64,000 bases of DNA from Anaerolineaceae bacterium (GTDB lineage Bacteria > Chloroflexota > Anaerolineae > Anaerolineales > Villigracilaceae): contig WOUS01000001.1 in NCBI GenBank assembly GCA_009772985.1, positions 124,001 to 188,000 of the forward strand. Reading direction: 5' to 3'. The position numbers and the translations under genes are program-made. Below, in pieces: positions 54,625 to 64,000 of the stretch; the first letter of the stretch is position 1, and each line of letters begins with the position of its first letter. The notes beneath the pieces were generated by a model. It was not told the origin of the DNA, searched no databases, and was given only the letters and a program-made list of their open reading frames with translations.

Positions 54625-56559
54625 ATGACCGAGAACCTGCCCCAAACCCTCACCTGTCCCTCCTGCGGCGCGCCGCTGGATTTCGACGGGAAAAGCGCCC
54701 TCGTCCGCTGTAAATTCTGCAAGAACGTGGCGCTCGTGCCGGGATTCCCGGCGGCGCAGGCCGAGGTCCCGCGCGCCGCGCTGGAGGAGATCGCCAGCCT
54801 GGCCAGGGACGGCAACATGGTCGAAGCCATCAAGCGCTATCGCCAACTGTTCGATGTCGGTTTGAAAGAAGCCAAGGATGCAGTCGAAACGCTGGCCGCC
54901 GGAAAAATGGTGGAAGCGCGCCAGACGGCCAGCGGCCCGCTGACGCCCGACGAAATGGGGCGCGTGCTGGAGGAAGTGCAGCGCCTGCTCAAGGAGGGCA
55001 ACAAGGTCGAGGCCATCCGGCGCTACCGCGAAGCCGCCGACGTGAGCCTGACAAAAGCAAAGGAAGTGGTGGACCAGGTCGAGGCCGCCCTGACCGGCAT
55101 CCCGGTCCCGCCCCGGCCCCAGGTCGCGGGGCAGCCCGCCCCCGCCGCGGCGAAGGAGCGGACCGGCAACACGTCCTCCCGGCTGGGCTGTTGGATTGGC
55201 CTCTTCATCCTGCTGTTCGTTGGCGGGATCCTGGCGTTTGCCTTTTCCCAGCCCGGCGGACCGTTCGTCCCGCTCCTGATCGCCAACGGTCCCGCCATCC
55301 TGCTGCCAGACAATAGCGTGGCCGCCGCGTTCTACAACGTCAACGACGAGTCCCATCTGGTCGGCCTGGTGGACGGGGAGAACGGCAAACTGCGCTGGCG
55401 CTCCGACCCGCTGCCCGGCGACTACGTGGACGGCATCGCCGCGGACGGCAGCCTTATCTTCGTCGCCAGCGGCGCGGACCTGCTGGCCTTCCGGGCCGCC
55501 GACGGCAGCCTGGCCTGGCAGGCCGCCATGCCCGACCGGCTGAACTATGGCGAGGCGAACATGCTTGTGGCCGACGGCAGGGTATTGACCTCGAACCTCG
55601 ACCAGTCGGTGCAGGCCTACGACGCCGCCACCGGCGCGCTGGTCTGGTCGCGCCGACTCTCCGGCTACGACCACACCCTGCGGCTGGAGGGCGGCTCGCT
55701 CGTCCTGTTCGATTATCTCGGCGGCGACTACACCTACAGCCTGCTCTTCCTCGACCCCGCCGACGGCTCCCAACAGCGCACCATCACGCCCATCTGCCCT
55801 GCCAATGAATTCGCGCCAGACTCGCTCAAACCCAATGCCGGCCTGTACTTCGACGAAGCGGGCAGCGCCATCTACCTGGTCTACGATTCCTCCCCCGGCT
55901 GCATCCAGCGTCTCGACCTCGCCAGCGGCCAGGTTGTCTGGCAGACATTCGGGGAAGGCTGGTACAGTTTCTCGCCCAACGGTTTCACCGGCCTGCTCAC
56001 CGACACCCACATCTACTTTGCCAACGGCAACGAACTGCTGGCCGTGGACAAATCGTCCGGCACGCTGTACACCCTGCTCGCCGACGAGGATTACGGATTC
56101 GTCCCGCTGGCCGTGAGCGGCGACGTGCTGCTCGTCCGCGCCCGGCGGACGCGCGGCAGCGAACGCTTCGAACTGCGCGGCCTCGACGCCGCCTCCGGCG
56201 AAACCCTCTGGCAGATGGACATGGGCGACGCCAAGCCGATTGACCCGCCGGACGAAATGTCTGGCCTGGTGGACAAAGACGCTCCGGCCTGGACCCTGAA
56301 CCTGTCCAGCCTGCCCGCCGGTCAACTGACCCTGTTCACCTTCCAGGGTGAACCCAACCAGCTCGTCATCCAGACGTTCGACTCTGCCAACGGGACCCTC
56401 GGCGGTGAAACCATCGTCCCGCTGAAAGCCGTGAGCGGCGATTTTTACTCCGTTCCCACCATCATCGGCTGGCGCGGCGAACGGCTCTATTTTGAAGTGG
56501 ACGGGATCATCTATTGCGTTGACGTCACAACCGGCAAGGCGCTCTTTCATTTCCGTTAG
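54625..56559 (+). CDS. Zn-ribbon, L7/L12-like repeats and PQQ-type propeller
   Basis: A 644-residue mosaic. A zinc ribbon (CPSCGAP, CKFCKN; about 11-36) is followed by two similar helical units, GNMVEAIKRYRQLFDVGLKE and GNKVEAIRRYREAADVSLTK, resembling the C-terminal domain of ribosomal protein L7/L12. One membrane helix follows (LGCWIGLFILLFVGGILAFA, about 190-210), then a PQQ-binding-like propeller (about 220-640; AYDAATGALVWSRRL, LDLASGQVVWQT). The N-terminal half should be cytoplasmic and the propeller outside. I know no function for this arrangement. Confidence 0.82.
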   Translation: MTENLPQTLTCPSCGAPLDFDGKSALVRCKFCKNVALVPGFPAAQAEVPRAALEEIASLARDGNMVEAIKRYRQLFDVGLKEAKDAVETLAAGKMVEARQTASGPLTPDEMGRVLEEVQRLLKEGNKVEAIRRYREAADVSLTKAKEVVDQVEAALTGIPVPPRPQVAGQPAPAAAKERTGNTSSRLGCWIGLFILLFVGGILAFAFSQPGGPFVPLLIANGPAILLPDNSVAAAFYNVNDESHLVGLVDGENGKLRWRSDPLPGDYVDGIAADGSLIFVASGADLLAFRAADGSLAWQAAMPDRLNYGEANMLVADGRVLTSNLDQSVQAYDAATGALVWSRRLSGYDHTLRLEGGSLVLFDYLGGDYTYSLLFLDPADGSQQRTITPICPANEFAPDSLKPNAGLYFDEAGSAIYLVYDSSPGCIQRLDLASGQVVWQTFGEGWYSFSPNGFTGLLTDTHIYFANGNELLAVDKSSGTLYTLLADEDYGFVPLAVSGDVLLVRARRTRGSERFELRGLDAASGETLWQMDMGDAKPIDPPDEMSGLVDKDAPAWTLNLSSLPAGQLTLFTFQGEPNQLVIQTFDSANGTLGGETIVPLKAVSGDFYSVPTIIGWRGERLYFEVDGIIYCVDVTTGKALFHFR

Positions 56560-56598
56560 GTCGGTCACTCGACCAAAAATCCATTGCAGCAGGGAAGA

Positions 56599-57351
56599 AT
56601 GTATCCTGTACTCTTCACCATCGGCGCGTGGGAAGTCAAGGCTCCTTATGTTTTCACTACGCTGGGCATCCTGCTCGGCGTGCTGGTTGGCTGGCGGGAG
56701 GCGAGGCGGGCGGGCTTTTCCACCCGGCACATCCTCACCTTTGCCGCGGCAGCCATCCCCGCCGCGCTCCTGTTGGGGGTCGTGAACGGCATCCTCTTCC
56801 GTCTGCTCCTGCGCTGGGATGTGCTTGGGCTTCACGAATTCTTCACCACCGGCCTGGTCTCCTTCGGCGCAGTGCTGGGCGCGCTGCTCACCGGCTGGAT
56901 ATTTGCCCGGCTGCGCAAACAGTCCGCCGAGACCGCGCTGGACGTCATCGCCCTGTCCCTGCCGCTGATTCTGGGCGTTTACCGCATCGGCTGCCTGCTG
57001 AACGGCTGCTGTTACGGGGTCAGGACAGACGGGTTCTGGGGCGTCTTCCTGCCGGGCAGGTTTGGAGAATGGGCAAACCGCTATCCCACCCAGATCATGT
57101 ACATGCTCCTCGATTTCGCCATCTTCGGCTTCCTCTGGTGGCGGCGGGCGCACAAGCCGGTCCCCGGCAGCCAGACGGTCATCTTCCTGCTCCTCTTTTC
57201 CGCCGGACGCCTGCTCATCGATTCGCTGCGCGACCTGCCGCGCGTGTTCCTGGGAATGAACTTTCACCAACTTGTCTCGCTGGTCATTTTGCTGGCCGCG
57301 CTGGGGTTCGCCGCGGCGTCGAAATTGCGCGGCAGGCACACGGTCCGATAA
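56599..57351 (+). CDS. lgt: Prolipoprotein diacylglyceryl transferase-like protein
   Basis: A 250-residue membrane protein with about seven helices. YRIGCLLNGCCYGVRT is the Lgt signature region, and RYPTQIMYMLLDFAIF with the following RLLIDSLRD matches the family's C-terminal part. Lgt adds diacylglycerol to the lipobox cysteine; the many lipoproteins in this window need it. It is slightly shorter than E. coli Lgt, and the H-G-G-L type motif before the signature is weak, so a paralogue is possible. AGGGAA precedes the ATG. Confidence 0.78.
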   Translation: MYPVLFTIGAWEVKAPYVFTTLGILLGVLVGWREARRAGFSTRHILTFAAAAIPAALLLGVVNGILFRLLLRWDVLGLHEFFTTGLVSFGAVLGALLTGWIFARLRKQSAETALDVIALSLPLILGVYRIGCLLNGCCYGVRTDGFWGVFLPGRFGEWANRYPTQIMYMLLDFAIFGFLWWRRAHKPVPGSQTVIFLLLFSAGRLLIDSLRDLPRVFLGMNFHQLVSLVILLAALGFAAASKLRGRHTVR

Positions 57352-57474
57352 CCGCCCGCACCCGGCCGGATTCCAGGCCAGTGATTTCCCACCATTGTGG
57401 GATGTTTGTGGGTACTTGGACTCATATACAATACAATCGTGCTGCTGCACGCCAAAAAACTTAAGGAGGATGCA

Positions 57475-58641
57475 ATGAACAACCGGGTAATCTACTTGCT
57501 GCTGATCTGCGCCGTGATGGGCTTCGTATTGACGGGGTGCGCGGCAACGGGATGTTGCAATTCGGACACCCCCAACTTCAACTTTGAAGTCCAGTTTTCT
57601 CCAACCACATTCTCCGCGCCGGGGCAAATCATCAACGTCACGTATCTGGTCAAAGACGCCAGCACGGCCATGAGCGTCACCATCACCGACGACCGGACCG
57701 GCGCCGTCTGCGGACCGATTACGCTGTCGCCGGATTCTTCCCAGACTTGCGAACACGAATACGTGGTCACCGCAGCAGACATGGGCGCGGGCGGGATCGT
57801 CATCACCGCCACCGCCAGCGGCAGCGCGTCCGGCTACCAGGACCCGACGCTGAAGACCGTCACTGTGCAGGCAGGCCTGCCCCCGATTGACACGGGATTC
57901 CCCTGGTGGATTCCCACCTCGGGATGCGACAGCAGCAGTGGGCAATTTTACTTTGTCGTCGAGACCGGCTACGAATGGCTCGTCCCCGAAGTGAACGTCA
58001 CCTACACCGCCACGGATGGGACGAATTCCTACTCGTGCGTCACCGAGGCCCCCAGCGGCGAGACTTACAGCACCGGCCGCATCCGCTGCGCTGGCTTGCC
58101 CACCGGCGCGCCCGGCGCGCTGGAAATCTGCCTCCAGAGACTGGGCGATCCCTCGCCCACCTGCCAGACGCTGGCCGAGTTCCCCGACTCGCTGAACGGG
58201 ATCTCGTGCGCGCCGCTCGGCACACCCAACTGGCCGCTCGGCCCCCCGGCCTGCGCCAACGAACTGGAAATCTACTTCGTCATTGACACCGGCTACGCAT
58301 GGCTCACACCCGATACCGATGTCACCTACACCGCCACAGACGGAGCGGTGAACTACACCTGCGTGACCTCTTCCAGTTATCCCGGACGGGTGGCCTGTTA
58401 CGGCTACAAGTCTGCGGGGGTGGGCATCCTGCAATTCTGCCTGCAGAGGCCGCTCGACCCGATGCCGACCTGCCAGACCTACCCCGCCTTCCCCGCCGCG
58501 GTGAACGGACTGGTTTGCTTTGTGCCGACCCTGCCGCCTCCGCCCTCGCCCTGTTACGCCATTACCGATCACACCACTTGCATAGGAACTGTCGGCTGCA
58601 AGTGGGATGATCCAACCAATCGTTGCGTTCCCAACCCATAA
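57475..58641 (+). CDS. Cys-rich lipoprotein with duplicated domain
   Basis: A 388-residue lipoprotein (lipobox VLTGC near residue 21; AAGGAGG before the ATG). After an Ig-like region, two homologous units of about 95 residues follow: [20 protein letters not shown] with [15 protein letters not shown], and [20 protein letters not shown] with [15 protein letters not shown]. Conserved Cys pairs in each suggest disulfides. A Pro-rich spacer and a short Cys-bearing tail ([14 protein letters not shown]) end the protein. It is a surface protein of unknown function. Confidence 0.8.
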   Translation: MNNRVIYLLLICAVMGFVLTGCAATGCCNSDTPNFNFEVQFSPTTFSAPGQIINVTYLVKDASTAMSVTITDDRTGAVCGPITLSPDSSQTCEHEYVVTAADMGAGGIVITATASGSASGYQDPTLKTVTVQAGLPPIDTGFPWWIPTSGCDSSSGQFYFVVETGYEWLVPEVNVTYTATDGTNSYSCVTEAPSGETYSTGRIRCAGLPTGAPGALEICLQRLGDPSPTCQTLAEFPDSLNGISCAPLGTPNWPLGPPACANELEIYFVIDTGYAWLTPDTDVTYTATDGAVNYTCVTSSSYPGRVACYGYKSAGVGILQFCLQRPLDPMPTCQTYPAFPAAVNGLVCFVPTLPPPPSPCYAITDHTTCIGTVGCKWDDPTNRCVPNP

Positions 58642-58730
58642 CCCGGCCGGTATATTTCCCCGCACGGAATAACCCGCACCGCACCCTGGTGTTAAAGAGA
58701 CAAATCAGATTCGATAAAAGGAGAATGCAA

Positions 58731-59429
58731 ATGTCCACCTTCAAGCAGTCCGTCGCCGAATTCATCGGCACATTCTGGCTGGTCTTCGCCGGGTGCGGAA
58801 GCGCCGTCCTGGCCGCCGCCTTCCCGGATGTCGGGATCGGACTCCTGGGCGTGTCGCTCGCCTTCGGCCTGACCGTCGTCACGATGGCATACGGCATCGG
58901 TCACATCTCCGGCTGCCACCTCAACCCGGCCGTGTCGCTCGGCCTGTGGATCAGCAAGCGCTTCCCGGCCTCCAAACTGCTCCCGTACATTGTGGCGCAG
59001 GTGCTCGGCGGCATCGCGGGCGCGGGCGTGCTCTACCTGATCGCCAGCGGCAACCCGAACTACTCCATCGCCGCCAACGGACTGGCCGCCAACGGCTACG
59101 GCGTGAACTCCCCCGGCGGCTATTCCATGCTGGCCGGCCTGATCGCCGAAATCGTGCTGACCTTTATCTTCCTGATGGTCATCCTCGGCGCCACCGACAA
59201 GCGCGCCCCGGCGGGCTTTGCCGGGCTGGCCATCGGTCTCGCGCTGACGCTCATCCACCTGGTCAGCATCCCGGTGACCAATACATCCGTCAACCCGGCG
59301 CGCAGCACCGGGCCGGCGATCTTCGTCGGCGGGGAGGCGCTCGGCCAACTCTGGCTGTTCTGGGTTGCGCCGATCGCCGGGGCAATCCTGGCAGGCCTGC
59401 TCTACCGCTGGTTCGCGAAAGAAAAGTAA
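58731..59429 (+). CDS. aqpZ: Aquaporin Z-type channel
   Basis: A 232-residue MIP-family protein with six helices and both pore motifs, NPAVS (about residue 64) and NPARS (about residue 185). The selectivity-filter region ([19 protein letters not shown]) with Arg after the second NPA fits a water channel rather than a glycerol facilitator. GGAG lies 7 nt before ATG 58731. A strong terminator follows. Confidence 0.94.
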   Translation: MSTFKQSVAEFIGTFWLVFAGCGSAVLAAAFPDVGIGLLGVSLAFGLTVVTMAYGIGHISGCHLNPAVSLGLWISKRFPASKLLPYIVAQVLGGIAGAGVLYLIASGNPNYSIAANGLAANGYGVNSPGGYSMLAGLIAEIVLTFIFLMVILGATDKRAPAGFAGLAIGLALTLIHLVSIPVTNTSVNPARSTGPAIFVGGEALGQLWLFWVAPIAGAILAGLLYRWFAKEK

Positions 59430-59446
59430 CCCCGCAGTTGGAAATC

Positions 59447-59477
59447 ATGAGCGCAGACTTTCGTCTGCGCTCATTTT
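59447..59477. terminator. Terminator overlapping the dusB stop
   Basis: ATGAGCGCAGAC and GTCTGCGCTCAT enclose TTTC, followed by TTTT. It serves aqpZ and overlaps the stop codon of the convergent dusB. Confidence 0.88.
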
Positions 59478-60454
59478 GATTCCGGGCTTCCGGGGAAGGC
59501 CTCATCGAGCAAAGCCAGGAACTTCTCCGGCTCGCTCTGCTGGATGATCTGCACGCGCCGGTAGCGCGGCATGCAGGACAGTTTCATGTACTGCATCGCA
59601 TGTTTGCGGAATATCATCAAACCTTTTTGCGGACCGTAGAACTGCATACTGCGCTCCAGGTGCCGGTGCACCATCTCCCGCACCGCATCGGGCGGGACCT
59701 CGGGCCTGTCCAGCCGGGCAAAGATCCACGGATTGCCGACCGCCGCGCGCCCGATCATCACCGCCTCGCAGCCGGTGTGGACCTTCATCCGTTCGATGTC
59801 GGCGGGCGTCTTCACGTCCCCGTTGCCGATGACCGGGATGCTGACCGCGGCCTTGACCGCGGCGATGGCGTCCCAGTCCGCTTCGCCGCCGTAGCCCTGC
59901 TCCTTCGTCCGCGCGTGGACGGCCACCGCCGCCGCGCCGGCCTCCTCCGCGATGCGGGCCAGCAGGACGCAGGTCCGGCAATCGTCCCAGCCGATGCGCA
60001 TCTTCACCGTGAGCGGAATCTCCAGCGCGGCAGTCAGCCTGCGCAGGATGCGCGCCGCCTTGACCGGCGTCCGCATCAGCCCCACCCCCGCGCCATAGTG
60101 AACAACTGATTTCGCCGGGCAGCCCATGTTCAGGTCAATGATGTCGGGCCGCTTTGTCTGCACCAGCAGCGCCGCGCTAACGATCTCGTCCGCGTCTTCA
60201 CCATAAATCTGGATGGCGACCGGCCGCTCGGTCTCGTCGAACCGCATGCGCGGCTCCATCCGTTTGAAGGCGCGCACCAGGAACTCGGACTTGATGAACT
60301 CGGTGGTACTCATCGCCGAGCCGAGGCCGCGGCACAGCGACCGGAACGGCCAGTCCGAGAACCCGTCCATGGGCGCGAGGATGGCGTCGCCGTAGACCGG
60401 GATGCCGGCAATGTGGAAAGTGGGTGAAGCACTGTCGCTGTGAATTTCAGACAT
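59471..60454 (-). CDS. dusB: tRNA-dihydrouridine synthase
   Basis: A 327-residue FMN-dependent Dus enzyme. LAPMDGFSDWPFR binds FMN, DLNMGCPAKSV carries the catalytic Cys, and VHARTKEQGY and VIGNGDVKT are typical DusB segments. It reduces uridine in the tRNA D-loop. TATAAT lies 6 nt before ATG 60454, suggesting a leaderless transcript; a start at 60475 is less likely because it would lie within that promoter. The promoter region is shared with the divergent hicB. Confidence 0.93.
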   Translation of the reverse strand: MSEIHSDSASPTFHIAGIPVYGDAILAPMDGFSDWPFRSLCRGLGSAMSTTEFIKSEFLVRAFKRMEPRMRFDETERPVAIQIYGEDADEIVSAALLVQTKRPDIIDLNMGCPAKSVVHYGAGVGLMRTPVKAARILRRLTAALEIPLTVKMRIGWDDCRTCVLLARIAEEAGAAAVAVHARTKEQGYGGEADWDAIAAVKAAVSIPVIGNGDVKTPADIERMKVHTGCEAVMIGRAAVGNPWIFARLDRPEVPPDAVREMVHRHLERSMQFYGPQKGLMIFRKHAMQYMKLSCMPRYRRVQIIQQSEPEKFLALLDEAFPGSPESK

Positions 60455-60500
60455 AACCGTATTATAATCTTGCATGAGAGTTGGTTTACCGGAGGAAACT

Positions 60501-60743
60501 ATGACCGAATATAGATTTACGATTGTGATCGAGCGTCAGCCGGAGGGCGAATATCTGGTATCGGTTCCTGCCCTGCCGGGCTGTTACACGGAAGGGCGCA
60601 CGCTGGAAGAAGCGCGCACGATGGCCGCAGATGCCATCCAGGCGTACTGCGCCAGCCTGCGCAAGCACGGCGAGCCGATTCCAACAGAACATTCATCTGA
60701 GCAATTTGTTGGTCAGTTGAGCGTAATGCTGGAGACAGCCTGA
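60501..60743 (+). CDS. hicB: HicB family antitoxin
   Basis: An 80-residue HicB-fold protein (FTIVIERQPEGEYLVSVPAL, then PGCYTEGRTLEEARTMAADA) without an added DNA-binding domain. GGAGG lies 5 nt before the ATG. The stop overlaps the hicA start (TGATG). It should neutralise the following HicA. Confidence 0.9.
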   Translation: MTEYRFTIVIERQPEGEYLVSVPALPGCYTEGRTLEEARTMAADAIQAYCASLRKHGEPIPTEHSSEQFVGQLSVMLETA

Positions 60744-60970
60744 TGTCGCGCCTGCCCACCGTTACTCCCCGCCAGGTGATAGCCGCGTTGGAGAAGGCGG
60801 GGTTTATCGTTGACCATCAAACGGGCAGCCACGTTGTCTTATGGAGTAAATCAGATGACCAGCGTGTGGTTGTGCCGTGGCATAACCGCGATTTAGGTCG
60901 CGGATTGACACTGCGAATTATCAAGAGTGCCGGACTGACTCGCGACGAGTTCATGAAACTTCTCAAGTAA
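60743..60970 (+). CDS. hicA: HicA family mRNA interferase toxin
   Basis: A 75-residue HicA: TPRQVIAALEKAGFIVDHQ, the catalytic His in TGSHVVLW, then VPWHNRDLGRGLTLRII. It cleaves mRNA when free of HicB. It differs from the HicA at 33154 in strand order and sequence, so the two systems are probably independent. A third small gene follows 11 bp later. Confidence 0.9.
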   Translation: MSRLPTVTPRQVIAALEKAGFIVDHQTGSHVVLWSKSDDQRVVVPWHNRDLGRGLTLRIIKSAGLTRDEFMKLLK

Positions 60971-60981
60971 ACCCACGAAAT

Positions 60982-61209
60982 ATGCAGCATTTTGATGAAA
61001 GGTACCCTCATGTCTCGGCCTGGGTGCAAAATGGAAGTATTGAACTTGGCTGTAATGATTATGACAAAATCTTTCTGCGCGTCATGGATGCAGGTGGGGT
61101 CATTTGGGAAAGCGATAAATCCTATCCCAGCCTAGATGATGCGTTTGCTGAAATGGATGCGGCTATCGCTGATTGGTGTGAGGAAAACGGGGTAGAACTG
61201 GATATATGA
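60982..61209 (+). CDS. Small acidic protein next to hicBA
   Basis: A 75-residue acidic protein (YPHVSAWVQNGSIELG, then SLDDAFAEMDAAIADWCEEN). It is predicted to be a small alpha/beta domain and has no recognised family. It starts 11 bp after hicA on the same strand and is more AT-rich than dusB or clpC, so it may belong to the same acquired cassette. No strong ribosome binding site is seen. Confidence 0.6.
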   Translation: MQHFDERYPHVSAWVQNGSIELGCNDYDKIFLRVMDAGGVIWESDKSYPSLDDAFAEMDAAIADWCEENGVELDI

Positions 61210-61280
61210 GCGAGTGCTCGCATGAGCAATTCCAGTACGTAGAATTAGCTGACTACTGGTAGCAAGATCACCCACTTGGA

Positions 61281-61317
61281 AAAATCTCCCGGCATCTTCG
61301 CGATGCCGGGAGATTTT
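61281..61317 (-). terminator. Terminator after clpC
   Basis: AAAATCTCCCGGCATC and its complement enclose a 5-nt loop. It ends 2 bp from the clpC stop, with a T run in the minus direction. Confidence 0.92.
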
Positions 61318-61319
61318 GT

Positions 61320-63797
<2,478 letters not shown>

Positions 63798-63809
63798 AAG
63801 AATCTCCCG

Positions 63810-63836
63810 GTAGGACGAGATAGTATCTCGTCCTAC
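63810..63836. repeat. GTAGG-type palindrome in the clpC leader
   Basis: GTAGGACGAGATA and TATCTCGTCCTAC, perfect 13-bp arms around one G, directly before the clpC ribosome binding site. Confidence 0.82.
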
Positions 63837-63894
63837 AATCAAGTTGGATTGTACCAAAAAGCGGGAACGGTTTTGTATGAAGATGATTAGAGTT

Positions 63895-63927
63895 TGGAGA
63901 GCAGAGAATGGTGAATAGTAAGTAGGT
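63895..63927 (+). repeat. Heptamer array GCAGAGA
   Basis: TTGGAGA, GCAGAGA, ATGGTGA, ATAGTAA, GTAGG, ending at the stop of the partial gene on the minus strand. Confidence 0.6.
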
Positions 63928-64000
63928 TTACCGGTTGTCCCCATCCCCGCCAATCTTGCCGCGCTCCAGGCGCGAGTACAGTTTTTCGATGTTGGCCTCG
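63928..64000 (-). CDS. C-terminal end of an unknown gene
   Basis: Only the last 23 codons and the TAA are in the window. They read EANIEKLYSRLERGKIGG and a short acidic tail. The frame runs to the window edge. A helical C-terminus is likely, but the family cannot be named. It would lie upstream of clpC on the same strand. Confidence 0.45.
   Translation of the reverse strand, partial: EANIEKLYSRLERGKIGGDGDNR

Noticed and set aside
54406-58665. A minus-strand open frame of about 1400 codons opposite four plus-strand genes
   Set aside because: It has no recognisable domain, an Arg/Gly/Ala-rich shadow composition, and lies antisense to well-supported genes. GC-rich codon bias explains the lack of stops.

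Overview
This is about 64 kb of GC-rich (roughly 60-65%) bacterial chromosome. The gene set suggests a member of the Chloroflexota, probably Anaerolineae. Indicators are a DUF5317 membrane protein, a MalT-like/BTAD regulator, a fused homocysteine methyltransferase/methylene-THF reductase beside a full-length MetH, a T-box ahead of pheST, several Thr/Pro-rich lipoproteins, and many MNT/HEPN and HicAB modules. This is inferred from gene families: there is no rRNA in the window, and I found no tRNA.

Layout. 0-5.4 kb: a sensor operon and a large transcriptional activator, both on the minus strand. 5.5-12.6 kb: a polysaccharide-type cluster (bi-domain oxidoreductase, heparinase II/III-like protein, glycosyltransferase) interrupted by an MNT/HEPN pair, a cupin and a Nudix gene. 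12.6-18.7 kb: pstB, an adhesin-like lipoprotein and dnaE. 18.7-23.6 kb: an accessory island with a second MNT/HEPN pair, an AT-rich two-gene operon (class III nucleotidyl cyclase plus an unknown partner), a sortase protein and a lone antitoxin. 23.6-27.5 kb: an AAC(3)-like acetyltransferase, SDR, M23 peptidase, Hsp20 and a BMP-type lipoprotein. 27.6-33.1 kb: metH and a metF-like fusion. 33.1-40 kb: hicBA, coaX, a polysaccharide deacetylase, T-box, pheS, a four-helix-bundle ORF and pheT. 40-52 kb: aldo/keto reductase, kamA, a TetR-epimerase-SDR operon, holA, a MerR/PucC-like transporter pair, a DUF4258/MqsA module and radA. 52-64 kb: envelope and lipoprotein genes, lgt, aqpZ, dusB, a second hicBA and clpC.

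The most unusual structure is a recurring arrangement in which an intact gene is followed by accessory genes and then by a second, displaced copy of that gene's own 3' end. It occurs for the bi-domain oxidoreductase (tail at 8401-8469 after an MNT/HEPN pair), for dnaE (tail at 19547-19669 after another MNT/HEPN pair) and for the AAC(3)-like gene (tail at 21149-21247 after an antitoxin and a sortase gene). This looks like small toxin-antitoxin cassettes entering at gene 3' ends, supplying a replacement tail and pushing the old one downstream.

The second theme is repeat traffic. Degenerate tandem repeats of 7, 8 or 9 bp are scattered through intergenic and coding DNA, usually in frame and often between protein domains. 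A family of small perfect palindromes ending GTAGG/CCTAC or close variants sits in leaders, at a stop codon and in frame inside pheT and metH. Three further dispersed families are present. A four-helix-bundle ORF between pheS and pheT is flanked by inverted heptamer arrays and looks like a mobile cassette.
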